This document shows, in pieces, positions 35,336 to 44,466 of a stretch of 64,000 nucleotides of DNA (its first letter is position 1; every line of letters starts with the position of its first letter). Origin of the DNA: JBDGYW01 sp964580055 (lineage in GTDB: Bacteria > Gemmatimonadota > Gemmatimonadetes > Gemmatimonadales > GWC2-71-9); contig CAZOJI010000011.1 in NCBI GenBank assembly GCA_964580055.1, positions 36,612-100,611 on the forward strand. Reading direction: 5' to 3'. Below the pieces are notes generated by a model, which was given only the letters and a program-made list of their open reading frames with translations, ran no database searches and was not told the origin of the DNA. A program made the translations under genes and the position numbers.

Positions 35336-35353
35336 CCTTACCGCCCTACCGCC
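35336..35353 (+). repeat. Octamer repeat (CCNTACCG), two units
   Basis: CCTTACCG and CCCTACCG follow each other at 35336-35351, then CC. The same octamer occurs in four units at 53552-53583. It sits exactly at the truncated 5' end of the gene remnant at 34929-35334. Confidence 0.45.
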
Positions 35354-35461
35354 GCGCGATCAAGTACATGTGTTTAGCTTAGATAGGTCTGCAACTCAGG
35401 GGCTTCGTCACGCCGCATATGCGTTTCCCACCCCACAGCAATCCAAAGGAGATCGGCCAAG

Positions 35462-38356
35462 ATGAAGCGCATGATTCCGTACGTATTCGTATTCCTGCTG
35501 GTGCCGGTATCTGTCTTTGCACAGCAGAAACGCCCGCTCGACCACGACGTGTATGATGGCTGGAAAAGCATCCAGGAACAGCGCGTATCGAATGACGGCC
35601 GTTGGGTTCTGTATGTTCTGGACCCTCAGGAGGGGGATTCTGAGCTCCATGTGCGAGATCTGCGCTCCAACGTGGATCATGTTGTTCCGCGAGGTAAGGC
35701 CGCTCGGTTTGGTCACGACAACCGTTATGTCGTGTTCGTCATCAAACCGGAGTTGGCGCTGGTACGGGAACACCAAGCCGAAAACGGGGGCGTTGAGGGA
35801 GAGCCCAAGGATTCTTTGGGATTTCTCGACCTGCGTTCGGGCGAAATAGAGAGAGTAGAGCGTGTAAAATCGTACAAACTGCCCGATGACGAGGGCGGCT
35901 GGGTTGCGTATTTGCTCGAGGAAGAGCGAGCCGAAACCGATACGACCGAGAGTGAAATTGAGGAAGTTGGCGAGCCTGGGGCCGGCCAAGGATCGGGCCG
36001 AGAAGTAAGGGCGGAAGACGATGATGAGGAGAAGGAGGCCGGCACGGTGTTGGTTTTGCGCGAACTGACTTCGGGTGTCGAGCGGCGCTACGAAAACGTG
36101 ATGGAATACGAATTCGCGAAAGATGGCGGGCGCCTCGCTTACACGGCTTCCAGCAAGGACAGTACGGCTGATGGCGCCTTTTTGGTTGCGGTAGGCTCGG
36201 TCGAGCCAACTACTGTGCTTTCCGGCCCAGGGGATTATGGCTCGCCAACATTTGACGCTTCCGGAGAGCAGATTGCCTTCCTGGCGAACCTCGAAGACTA
36301 CTCGGCAGACCAGCCGGCGTTCTCATTGTATCACTACAGGGTTGGTGATGAGACAGCTACAGCGGTGGCGTCGGAGGGGAGGGCCGGAATACCGGAGGAT
36401 TGGTGGGTGAGTGAGAACGGGGAACTCTCTTTCTCGGAAGACGGTACACGACTCTTCTTTGGCACGGCGCCTCGACCTGAGCCCGAGCCAGAAGAAGAGC
36501 CGCCAGAGTGGGAAGAGGTGAAGGTAGATATCTGGAATTGGCGGGATCCGCTGTTGCAGCCGAACCAACTCGTTCAGTTGGAGAATGAACTGAACAGGAC
36601 CTACCAGGCGGTAGTCCATCTTTCCGGCGGTCGGGTAGTTCAGTTGGCGAGAGAAGATATGCCCAACGTAGAGGTCGGATCCAACGGCGATGTGGATGTC
36701 GCACTGGCGGTGACGAACATGCCGTACCGTCAGCGAATATCGTGGGACTCACCCGCGTACTATGATGTCTATCTCGTCGATGTGAACAGCGGAAACCGCC
36801 GAATGGTGCTCGAAGAGTTGCAGGGACGTGGCGCCGACATCTCGCCGGGCGGTGACTATTTCACCTGGTGGGACGGGCACGACTTGGCCTGGTATGCAAT
36901 GAGCACGGAGGGAGGTGAACCAATCAACCTCACCAGCGGTATACCGCATCCGGTGCATGACGAATCGGACGATTACCCGATGATTCCAGGATCTTATGGT
37001 TCGGCTGGCTGGACGGACCACGACGGTCTGTTCCTTCTGTACGACAAGTACGATGTCTGGGCCGTGGATCCCACTGGAACCCAGGGACCAAGAAGCGTAA
37101 CTGAAGGTGCCGGCAGGCGAGACAACCTGCGGTTCCGCTACGTGAGTGTCGACCCCGATGAAGAGTTCGTCGCCGAAGACGACCCGTTACTGCTGAGTGC
37201 CTTTGACATGGATAACAAGGATGCCGGTTTCTATCGGGACCGAGTCAGTGGCGAGGGGCAACCTGAGCGGCTGATCATGGTAGCCAAGTCGTTTGGCGGT
37301 CGCTGGACCGGCCCGAGGGTCATCAAGGCCGAAGACGCGAATGTGTATATCTACACGCAGCAGAGTTTCCAGGAATTCCCCGATCTTTGGGCCAGCAATC
37401 TATCGTTTGGCAATAGGCGCAAGGTCAGTGACGCCAACCCTCAACTGGCGGAATACCTTTGGGGCACCGCAGAGCTAACGCACTGGCAGTCGACGGATGG
37501 GGAGCCGCTCACAGGTTTGTTGTACAAACCGGAGAACTTCGACCCGAATCAGAAATATCCCATGATGGTCTACTTCTATGAGACGTACTCGGATCGGCTG
37601 CACTCATTCCATTCTCCTTTCGGGGGCGGTTCCAGCATCAGTGAGAGCTTCTACGTAAGCAGAGGATACGTCGTTTTTGTACCGGACATTCACTATCGCG
37701 TTGGGTACCCGGGCGAGAGTGCCTTCGACTGCGTCGTGTCCGGAGTACAGAGTGTCGTAGCGCAAGGCTTTGTAGATAGTGACAGGATCGGCGTGCAGGG
37801 GCACAGTTGGGGAGGATATCAGATCGCCTATCTCGTCACGAAGACCGACATATTTGCCGCAGCGGAGGCTGGGGCACCAGTAGTGAACATGACGAGCGCC
37901 TACGGTGGAATTCGCTGGGCATCGGGGTTGAGCAGGATGATGCAGTACGAGCGAACACAGAGCAGAATCGGCGGCTCACTGTGGGAGGAGCTCCCGCTGT
38001 ACCTGGAGAACTCTCCGCTCTTTTCGGCTGACAGAGTCAACACGCCGGTCCTCATGTTGCATAACGACGAGGACGGAGCTGTGCCATGGTATCAGGGGAT
38101 TGAGTACTTTGTGGCGCTGCGTCGACTGCACAAGCCGGCCTGGTTGTTCAACTACAACGGCGAAGCTCACGGGCTTCGGAAGTACCAAAATCAGAAGGAC
38201 TGGCAAGTCCGCATGCAACAGTATTTCGACCACTACCTCAAGGACTCACCCGCGCCGGTATGGCTGGTGGAGGGTGTGCCGGCGGTGAAGAAAGACAAGA
38301 CTCTGGGCTTGGAGTTGGTAGGGGAAGAATCCGACTCCAGCGTTAGGAGCAGATAA
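35462..38356 (+). CDS. Large secreted S9-family peptidase
   Basis: A 964-residue protein with a signal peptide (MKRMIPYVFVFLLVPVSVFA) and a long propeller-like N-terminal region followed by a prolyl-oligopeptidase catalytic domain. The nucleophile lies in GVQGHSWGGYQ, the acid probably in HNDEDGAVPW, and the His in GEAHGLRKY. A Glu-rich, low-complexity insert (near residues 155-195) is unusual. GGAGATC precedes the ATG. It probably cleaves peptides in the periplasm and is a paralogue of the peptidase at 30903, but considerably longer. Confidence 0.88.
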   Translation: MKRMIPYVFVFLLVPVSVFAQQKRPLDHDVYDGWKSIQEQRVSNDGRWVLYVLDPQEGDSELHVRDLRSNVDHVVPRGKAARFGHDNRYVVFVIKPELALVREHQAENGGVEGEPKDSLGFLDLRSGEIERVERVKSYKLPDDEGGWVAYLLEEERAETDTTESEIEEVGEPGAGQGSGREVRAEDDDEEKEAGTVLVLRELTSGVERRYENVMEYEFAKDGGRLAYTASSKDSTADGAFLVAVGSVEPTTVLSGPGDYGSPTFDASGEQIAFLANLEDYSADQPAFSLYHYRVGDETATAVASEGRAGIPEDWWVSENGELSFSEDGTRLFFGTAPRPEPEPEEEPPEWEEVKVDIWNWRDPLLQPNQLVQLENELNRTYQAVVHLSGGRVVQLAREDMPNVEVGSNGDVDVALAVTNMPYRQRISWDSPAYYDVYLVDVNSGNRRMVLEELQGRGADISPGGDYFTWWDGHDLAWYAMSTEGGEPINLTSGIPHPVHDESDDYPMIPGSYGSAGWTDHDGLFLLYDKYDVWAVDPTGTQGPRSVTEGAGRRDNLRFRYVSVDPDEEFVAEDDPLLLSAFDMDNKDAGFYRDRVSGEGQPERLIMVAKSFGGRWTGPRVIKAEDANVYIYTQQSFQEFPDLWASNLSFGNRRKVSDANPQLAEYLWGTAELTHWQSTDGEPLTGLLYKPENFDPNQKYPMMVYFYETYSDRLHSFHSPFGGGSSISESFYVSRGYVVFVPDIHYRVGYPGESAFDCVVSGVQSVVAQGFVDSDRIGVQGHSWGGYQIAYLVTKTDIFAAAEAGAPVVNMTSAYGGIRWASGLSRMMQYERTQSRIGGSLWEELPLYLENSPLFSADRVNTPVLMLHNDEDGAVPWYQGIEYFVALRRLHKPAWLFNYNGEAHGLRKYQNQKDWQVRMQQYFDHYLKDSPAPVWLVEGVPAVKKDKTLGLELVGEESDSSVRSR

Positions 38357-38408
38357 GTTTAGCCGGGATTCTCGGTTGTTGCAGTCAAAGACGCCCATGA
38401 AGATGACG

Positions 38409-38441
38409 AAGGCCCGAGGCATCAAGCGTGCCGCGGGCCTT
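38409..38441. terminator. Bidirectional terminator-like hairpin between convergent genes
   Basis: AAGGCCCG (38409-38416) pairs with CGGGCCTT (38434-38441); inside, GGCA pairs with TGCC after one mismatch, leaving a 7-nt loop. It lies in the 117-nt gap between the convergent S9 and S10 peptidase genes and can serve both. Confidence 0.55.
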
Positions 38442-38473
38442 GATCTCATGAAACGGCTACTTGCCGGTGCGTT

Positions 38474-40012
38474 TCACCGCGCACTCCGCGGGTAGTCGTC
38501 GATATCCTCCAAACACCACGATATGAAGGAGCGCAGGTCGTTGTTGGAATTGGCCAGATCCGGCTTCCGCAGATACATCATGTGTCCGCTCTCGTACCAT
38601 GCGAAGCGGAAACGGTGCCTGAACTCACCGCCTGGCTGAAGATGTGAGATAGTGTAGATCGCCCCATAGTAGTCGGTGGCGGCATCGTAGTATCCACCTT
38701 GGATTAGAACCTTCAGGTAGGGGTTGTCCCGCATTGCCTCCCGAAGCATCTCGCCGATGTCTGCCCCGTCGTCTCTATTCCAGGGCCGTACGTTGCCCCA
38801 GACATTGTATTCTAGGTCGGGATTGTAGCTCAGTTCCTCTCTGAGATAACGATTTACTGCGTCGCTGAAAGGACCGTTCCAGTCCGACATTGCCGGATCG
38901 TACTCGGGATGCTCGCCTGCAGCATCTTTGTCTATGCCCAGGTAGCGGCTGTCCAAGCGGCCCACGGTGAGACGTTGGTCTCGCAGTAGCTCTTTCCAGA
39001 AACGCCTTGTGCTGATGCGAACGTTCGCGGACACCACGTATTCAGGGCTGAGTCCCGTGTAGTGCGCAACTCTCGCAGCAATGTTGTCTCGCTCCGACTC
39101 CTCGAACCGGTCACCCTTCATTAGGAACCGTAGGTAATCATCCATCGCGAAGTCCTCGACTTCGTCGAGGACTTCCCGCACGGGACGAGATTGTAGATCA
39201 TCCACCAGTTGTCCGTGATACCAGGCTGTTGCAGTCATCTGGGGCAGGGCAGTGGCGAACGAGACGTCGGTCCCCTGATTTACATCGAGCCCCGTCATTG
39301 AAACGAGGATGACGCCGTTCAGAAAGATCCTGTGCGCGTCGACCAAGTAGCCTGCCAGCCCCGACGCGCGGGTCGTCCCATAACTCTCGCCAATAACGAA
39401 CTTGGGTGACATCCAGCGGTCTTTACGGAGGATATAGAGGCGAATGAACTCCGCGACAGATCGAATGTCTGCGAGAGTACCGTGGTACATGTGAAGGTCC
39501 TCACCCTCCAGCATGCGGCTGAACCCGGTCGGGACAGGGTCGATGTAAACGATATCCGCAACATCGAGAACTGAATGGGGGTTGTTTTCCAGAGCGCCAG
39601 GCGGACGTAGAGCAAAGCCTTCGTCGTCGTAGACAACGCGCCTGGGGCCCGTGTATCCCATGTGCATCCAGACGGAAGCCGTGCCGGGCCCGCCGTTGAA
39701 CGAAAACAGAAGAGGACGTTCACTCAGATCATCGATCCCGTCCCTCGTGTAAGCGATGTAGAACATCTTTGCTACGATCTTCCCGTCTTCGCGAATAGGT
39801 AGCCAACCGGCCTCGGCGTGGTAGTTGACCGTCTCGTCGCCAATTCGCGCACTGTGCTGGGTCACGACCGGCTCGTCAGGTAGAAGCTCGGCCTCCGTGC
39901 CCGCTTCGGCTTCACTTGACTGTTCGTCGCTTCTCTCTTGTGCATGAGTCGGGAAACCGTAAGCCAGGAATACGAGGAAAAGAATGGTGGAAAGAACGCG
40001 GCTCGCCTTCAT
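38474..40012 (-). CDS. Secreted S10-family serine carboxypeptidase-like protein
   Basis: A 512-residue protein with a signal peptide ending near Ala24. Family S10 motifs are seen: FNGGPGTASVW (oxyanion hole), GESYGTTRA with the nucleophile, YYDAATDY with the likely Asp and YESGHMMY with the His. It should remove C-terminal residues from peptides in the periplasm. A long acidic linker follows the signal peptide (EQSSEAEAGTEAE). The gene is convergent with the large S9 peptidase and separated from it by a hairpin. It adds to the peptide-degrading set of this region. Confidence 0.87.
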   Translation of the reverse strand: MKASRVLSTILFLVFLAYGFPTHAQERSDEQSSEAEAGTEAELLPDEPVVTQHSARIGDETVNYHAEAGWLPIREDGKIVAKMFYIAYTRDGIDDLSERPLLFSFNGGPGTASVWMHMGYTGPRRVVYDDEGFALRPPGALENNPHSVLDVADIVYIDPVPTGFSRMLEGEDLHMYHGTLADIRSVAEFIRLYILRKDRWMSPKFVIGESYGTTRASGLAGYLVDAHRIFLNGVILVSMTGLDVNQGTDVSFATALPQMTATAWYHGQLVDDLQSRPVREVLDEVEDFAMDDYLRFLMKGDRFEESERDNIAARVAHYTGLSPEYVVSANVRISTRRFWKELLRDQRLTVGRLDSRYLGIDKDAAGEHPEYDPAMSDWNGPFSDAVNRYLREELSYNPDLEYNVWGNVRPWNRDDGADIGEMLREAMRDNPYLKVLIQGGYYDAATDYYGAIYTISHLQPGGEFRHRFRFAWYESGHMMYLRKPDLANSNNDLRSFISWCLEDIDDYPRSAR

Positions 40013-40171
40013 GGGCTTCCTCCAGGCATTTGTCAGAGGTAGAAGATGGACGTCGATTCGCCCGCAACGTCTCGGCGTCGAAGATTACGTCATAGGTACG
40101 AAGAGGGCAATTGTCTGGGGGGCGAGGAACGGTACGATTGAGCCTGGGTAGCTGCCACTGCGACGAGGTCG

Positions 40172-40930
40172 TTACCTGTCACCCCGGACGCCCGTCAGAT
40201 AAGCTCGCATCGAATCCAGAGAAGCTGGGTCTTTCCAGGCCGCTATCACCTCTTCCTGCGTCTGTTGGGCGTAACGTTCCATTCGGTCCAGCGTCGGTTG
40301 CCGCAATTGACGTTTTGTGATCCTGAATCTGGCAGACGGTTCGGAACCAAGCTGACTTGCCACCTCTATCGCTCGGCTCAGCAACTCATCCGGGTCGGCG
40401 ACCTCGTCGATGAGGCCACGTTCATAGGCCTCTTCGACTCCGTAGGTCTTTCCTCGGTATACGATCTCCTGAAGGTGAGCCTCTGAAGTGGCAAACCTCA
40501 ATACTTCCAGCGCTACCAGCGGGAACGGAAGTCCTACGGTCAACTCGGGCACCCCTATCTTCCCGCTCCCGTTGGCCATCATTCGGTAATCGCATCCCGC
40601 TACCAATACACAGCCTCCTGCTATCGCGTGTCCATTGACTGCGGCTACGAGAGGCAAGGGAAATCGGAATTGCCGTACGATCATGTCGGTCAGTACTGGG
40701 ACATATTCATCCACGTATCCAGGCCCGTCATTCAACACTCGATTGATGTCCACGCCTGCGCAGAAAATCCTACCCGAGCCGGTTAGAACAACCGCCTCGA
40801 TGTTCCGGTCACCTTCGATTTCTACGAGCATGTCGCGCAAAGCCGCCGCCAGCTCTATGTCGATGGCGTGCGCCTTGCCATGATCGAGCTGCAATACTGC
40901 GGTTCCCGAGTGGTCAGTTCGTTTGATCAT
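40172..40930 (-). CDS. Enoyl-CoA hydratase/isomerase family protein
   Basis: Crotonase-fold protein of 252 residues from the ATG at 40930 (product begins MIKRTDHSG); the longer frame to 41026 is not conserved. The oxyanion-hole segments are present: GSGRIFCAGVDINR and AAVNGHAIAGGCVLVAGCDYR. The position of the second catalytic acid is in GVPELTVGLPFP. The crotonase family covers hydration, isomerisation and dehalogenation of acyl-CoA, so the exact reaction is unknown. It stands alone between a carboxypeptidase and a gene remnant. Confidence 0.82.
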   Translation of the reverse strand: MIKRTDHSGTAVLQLDHGKAHAIDIELAAALRDMLVEIEGDRNIEAVVLTGSGRIFCAGVDINRVLNDGPGYVDEYVPVLTDMIVRQFRFPLPLVAAVNGHAIAGGCVLVAGCDYRMMANGSGKIGVPELTVGLPFPLVALEVLRFATSEAHLQEIVYRGKTYGVEEAYERGLIDEVADPDELLSRAIEVASQLGSEPSARFRITKRQLRQPTLDRMERYAQQTQEEVIAAWKDPASLDSMRAYLTGVRGDR

Positions 40931-41006
40931 GTGCGGAATGTAGTGTGTCGCGGCCCAATGTGCGCCGGCCTTGACGCCATGGAGAAGAGATCCACCTTCC
41001 GCATTC

Positions 41007-41138
41007 ATGCCCGAACTCCCCGGCATCCAGATCTACATCGACGCTCTCGAGAAACTCGTCGTCGTAGCCGAACTTCGAGCGGTGCGTTTGACGAGTCCGT
41101 TTCTGCTCCGAAGCGTGAACCGTTCGTTGTTACCGTGA
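41007..41138 (+). pseudogene. 5' fragment of a formamidopyrimidine-DNA glycosylase-like gene
   Basis: An ATG at 41007 opens with MPELPGIQIY, the near-invariant N-terminus of Fpg/Nei DNA glycosylases (catalytic Pro2 and Glu3), and continues with ALEKL and VRLTSPFLLRSV as in that family. It stops after 43 codons at 41136-41138; intact members have about 270. A second frame overlapping the end stays open to 41254, but does not resemble the family. This reads as a truncated remnant. The rest of 40931-41257 shows nothing else. Confidence 0.5.
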
Positions 41139-41257
41139 AGGGGAGAGGGCGAGCCCTAACGGAGGACGAGATCGTGGCGGCGGTGCAGCATCTCGTGGGC
41201 ACTGCATTTATCTTTACAATCCGCCAAAGGCTTCACAATCCCACGGGACGGTGAGAA

Positions 41258-42544
41258 ATGATCGTATCCAGAGTCATACCCATATCATTTGCCCTTGGAG
41301 TACTGCTGCCATCGTACACTCAAACGCAGGGATATGACGCAGAGATCCGTGGCCTGATTGAGCGTCCGGAGGTCCAATCGGCCTTCACGGAAATCGAAGA
41401 ACTGGACGGTTGGTCTCTTCAGACTCTCATTGAGTTGACCGAGATACCGGCACCTCCGTTCATGGAGTCGGATCGTGCTCGCCGCTACGTCGAGCTGATG
41501 CGGGAGGTCGGTGCTGATAGCGTGATAGTCGATTCGATCGGCAACGTCATCGCCTGGCGCCGGGGAACCGTAGGCGACCAAACCGTGGCGATGGCGGGGC
41601 ACATGGACACTGTATTTCCCGAGGGGACAGACGTCACGGTCAGATTCAGAGGCGATACTCTCTATGCGCCGGGCATCGGCGATGACACGAGAGGGCTGGT
41701 CGTTGTCCTCACGGCGCTCCGAGCTCTGGTCGAGACCGGCCTGCGGACAGAATCTGATCTCGTCTTTATTGGGACGGTGGGAGAGGAAGGTCTGGGTGAC
41801 CTGAGAGGAGTCAAGTATCTGTTCAGCGATGCCGGGCCTGGAATAGACTCCTGGATTGCGGTTGATGGGGGAGGCATTGACCGCATAGTGAACCAGGCTC
41901 TCGGGTCGCATCGCTACAAGGTGACATTCATTGGCCCCGGTGGGCATTCGTGGGGAGCCTTCGGACTCGGCAATCCGGCGCACGCTCTCGGGAGAACAAT
42001 CCGGCTGTTCGACGAAGCTGCCGCGGAGTTCGTGGCTGACGGCCCGAGGACGAGCTACAACGTGGGGCGCATTGGAGGGGGTACGTCGGTCAATTCAATT
42101 CCGTACGAAGCCTGGATGGAGGTGGACATGCGGTCGGAGAGCCCCGACAGACTAAATGGAATCGACGGGATCTTCCAAGGTGCGGTCCGTCAAGCACTGC
42201 GAGAACAGAACTCGGTGCGGCTGCGTGGTGAACCGCTGACGGTGGATGTTGAGATGATCGGCGACAGACCTTCCGGAACCATTCCCGAAACCACACCGCT
42301 GTTGCAGAGGGTGGAGGCCTCGGCACGTTACTTCGGTGGAGAACCCAGTTTTGGGACCGGCTCCACAGATTCCAATATACCCATTTCGCTGGGAGTGCCG
42401 GCAATTACGATCGGGCGAGGTGGCGCAGGTTCAGGGGCACATTCGCTCAACGAATGGTGGATGAATAAGGATGGGCACGTTGCTATTCAGCATGCGTTGA
42501 CAGTCATGATTGCGGAGGCAGGTCTGGCGGGAGTGCTGCCATGA
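41258..42544 (+). CDS. Secreted M20-family metallopeptidase
   Basis: A 428-residue protein with a signal peptide-like N-terminus (about residues 1-22). Metal ligands and catalytic acids appear in AGHMDTVFP, GIGDDTRGL, TVGEEGLGD and near the end in GSGAHSLNEWW, the order used by M20 di-zinc aminoacylases and peptidases. The ISRVI-type hydrophobic start and export fit peptide use outside the cytoplasm. Substrate unknown (dipeptide, tripeptide or acyl-amino acid). Confidence 0.85.
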   Translation: MIVSRVIPISFALGVLLPSYTQTQGYDAEIRGLIERPEVQSAFTEIEELDGWSLQTLIELTEIPAPPFMESDRARRYVELMREVGADSVIVDSIGNVIAWRRGTVGDQTVAMAGHMDTVFPEGTDVTVRFRGDTLYAPGIGDDTRGLVVVLTALRALVETGLRTESDLVFIGTVGEEGLGDLRGVKYLFSDAGPGIDSWIAVDGGGIDRIVNQALGSHRYKVTFIGPGGHSWGAFGLGNPAHALGRTIRLFDEAAAEFVADGPRTSYNVGRIGGGTSVNSIPYEAWMEVDMRSESPDRLNGIDGIFQGAVRQALREQNSVRLRGEPLTVDVEMIGDRPSGTIPETTPLLQRVEASARYFGGEPSFGTGSTDSNIPISLGVPAITIGRGGAGSGAHSLNEWWMNKDGHVAIQHALTVMIAEAGLAGVLP

Positions 42545-42622
42545 ACCGGCGCGTTGAATCGGCGGGGTCTCGCGAGATTCTGAAAGCGCTGCTGCGCCTC
42601 TGAGATCTGACTTGCGTCCATC

Positions 42623-43597
42623 ATGCTGGCTCTTTGGCTAGAGAACCAGGTACCGACCGTCCGCGGCGACGTGCCGATACCGGACCCGCCTGAGGGCGAG
42701 TCGCTGGTAAGGGTGCTTCGTGCCGGTATCTGTAGCACCGATCTCGAGCTGCTGCGCGGCTATTATCCCTTTACCGGAGTGTTGGGGCATGAGTTCGTCG
42801 GGGTTGTGGAAGCCGGACCCGATAATCTCGAGGGCAGACGGGTTGTTGGTGAAATCAACGCGACGTGTGGCGAATGCTCAAACTGTGTTGCCGGGCGCTC
42901 GAATCACTGTTCCCACCGCACCGTATTGGGTATCGCGGGCAGAAACGGGGCATTCGCCGAGTACCTCACGCTCCCCACTAGCAATCTCCACGTGGTGCCG
43001 GACAATGTGACGACTGAGGCCGCGACTTTCACCGAACCCTTGGCAGCCGCGCTGCGCATAGGAGAGCAGATCGGCTTTTCGACCAACACGCGCGTGCTAG
43101 TGGTGGGTGATGGGCGCCTGGGGCAGCTGGTGGCACAGACGTTGAGCCTGACGGGGTGCGAGTTGCTTGTGCTCGGGAACCATCCCGAAAAACTCGCCAT
43201 CCTCTCGAACCGAGGAATCGAAACGCAACTCTCGAAACACGCAGATCTTGAGGAGTTCGATATCGCGGTTGAGTGCACCGGGAACGCCAGCGGTTTCGCG
43301 ATAGCACGAGCCGCATTGCGTCCCCAGGGAAGATTGGTGATGAAGAGCACCTATGTTGGTGACTTGGCCATCGATGCCGCTGCCGTAGTGGTGAACGAGC
43401 TTCATCTTATTGGCTCGCGCTGCGGACCTTTCGCGCCTGCGCTCGAGCTGCTGGCCGATGGAGCGGTCGACGTGGAGCCGTTGGTTTGCGCTCGATACCC
43501 GCTGACTGAAGGCGTGGCCGCTCTCGAACACGCTCAACGCCCGTCCGTGCTGAAGGTGCTGTTGGAAGTAGATGACACTCCATACATATCACGCTAG
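42623..43597 (+). CDS. Zinc-dependent alcohol dehydrogenase-like protein (MDR family)
   Basis: Medium-chain dehydrogenase of 324 residues. GICSTDLELLRGYYPF holds the catalytic zinc cysteine, GHEFVG the histidine-glutamate motif, and CGECSNCVAGRSNHC the structural-zinc cysteines. The nucleotide-binding motif reads VVGDGRLGQLV, a slight change from GxGxxG. Substrates in this family are polyols, amino alcohols or alcohols and cannot be told from sequence. It stands between the M20 peptidase and a small secreted-type protein. Confidence 0.83.
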   Translation: MLALWLENQVPTVRGDVPIPDPPEGESLVRVLRAGICSTDLELLRGYYPFTGVLGHEFVGVVEAGPDNLEGRRVVGEINATCGECSNCVAGRSNHCSHRTVLGIAGRNGAFAEYLTLPTSNLHVVPDNVTTEAATFTEPLAAALRIGEQIGFSTNTRVLVVGDGRLGQLVAQTLSLTGCELLVLGNHPEKLAILSNRGIETQLSKHADLEEFDIAVECTGNASGFAIARAALRPQGRLVMKSTYVGDLAIDAAAVVVNELHLIGSRCGPFAPALELLADGAVDVEPLVCARYPLTEGVAALEHAQRPSVLKVLLEVDDTPYISR

Positions 43598-43605
43598 GGA
43601 GCTAG

Positions 43606-44211
43606 TTGGGCATTCGCGCGGGGGCAACCAAACGTACGCGGGCACTCGGTCGTTCAGTCGCAATTGCTACTCGTGGCAGCCGTTCTAGATTTCACTTTGT
43701 GCCTTTTCGCAGCATCCCACTACTCGTCTGTGCGTTACTAATCACTGTACTCGAGAGCACAGCGATTCGCGCGCAGCGCGAGCCAGTTCTGAAGCGCGAA
43801 TCGCATATTGAGGTAGTCTCGGACCGATTGCCTGGAGGGATCGGGATCGGTTGGCTGGTTGAACTCACCGCAGATTCCCTGACCTTCATCGACACTACCG
43901 CCGAAAGGACACTCGCCCTCGCAGACATTGGGCAGCTTCGTGTGAACGTTGGCCGAGACCGGGCCGCAATGAATATCGCCACCATGGCTGGCGCCGTATT
44001 CGGCGCCTTCGTCGAAGACGTGATCAGTCCCGAGAGCCGCGAGTGTCGCTACGAGCTAGAAGGGTCCGACGAATGCGGCCACGAGGTCCCGCCGAAGTTG
44101 GTGGCGGCGCTTTTCGGTGCCGGCGGATTCAGGATGCTGGCCAGGTATACTCTCGAGGACCGCTGGGTAAACGTGAACCTCCAGCGGTTGCTGGACGGGG
44201 GGACTGACTAG
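43606..44211 (+). CDS. Hypothetical protein with signal-like N-terminus
   Basis: About 201 residues from a TTG at 43606; a later start is possible. A hydrophobic stretch (PLLVCALLITVLESTAIRA) suggests export or an anchor. Then comes a short beta-rich domain (VSDRLPGGIGIGWLVELTADSLTF) and a segment with a Gly/Ala-rich hydrophobic stretch (TMAGAVFGAFVEDV) with paired Cys residues. The ending (RYTLEDRWVNVNLQRL) resembles small hypothetical proteins common in Gemmatimonadota-like genomes. Function unknown. Confidence 0.55.
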   Translation: MGIRAGATKRTRALGRSVAIATRGSRSRFHFVPFRSIPLLVCALLITVLESTAIRAQREPVLKRESHIEVVSDRLPGGIGIGWLVELTADSLTFIDTTAERTLALADIGQLRVNVGRDRAAMNIATMAGAVFGAFVEDVISPESRECRYELEGSDECGHEVPPKLVAALFGAGGFRMLARYTLEDRWVNVNLQRLLDGGTD

Positions 44212-44411
44212 GTTCTGCAAGGCGGTGTGTCGCAGGGTTCATTCGCTCCGCAGCACGTGCCCTCACCGGCATTCATGCGGCATTAACGGTACTCGCCAGA
44301 GCACGAATGAATGAGTTTTAGTGAGGGTTGAGATTGCGCGGTTTCGTTCCAGAGATCTTTGTGAAGGCATGACCGAGAACACCACATTCCGGGTCCGACG
44401 AAAGATGCGAG

Positions 44412-44442
44412 AAGGGCGGCAGGAGAGAGTCCAACCGCCCTT
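44412..44442 (-). terminator. Terminator-like hairpin after the 2-oxoacid oxidoreductase operon
   Basis: AAGGGCGG (44412-44419) and CCGCCCTT (44435-44442) form a perfect 8-bp stem with a 15-nt loop. On the minus strand it lies 24 nt after the stop of the gene at 44467-45900 and is followed by a modestly T-rich stretch. Confidence 0.5.
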
Positions 44443-44466
44443 ACGCAATCTCCAGCCAACGTGCTT

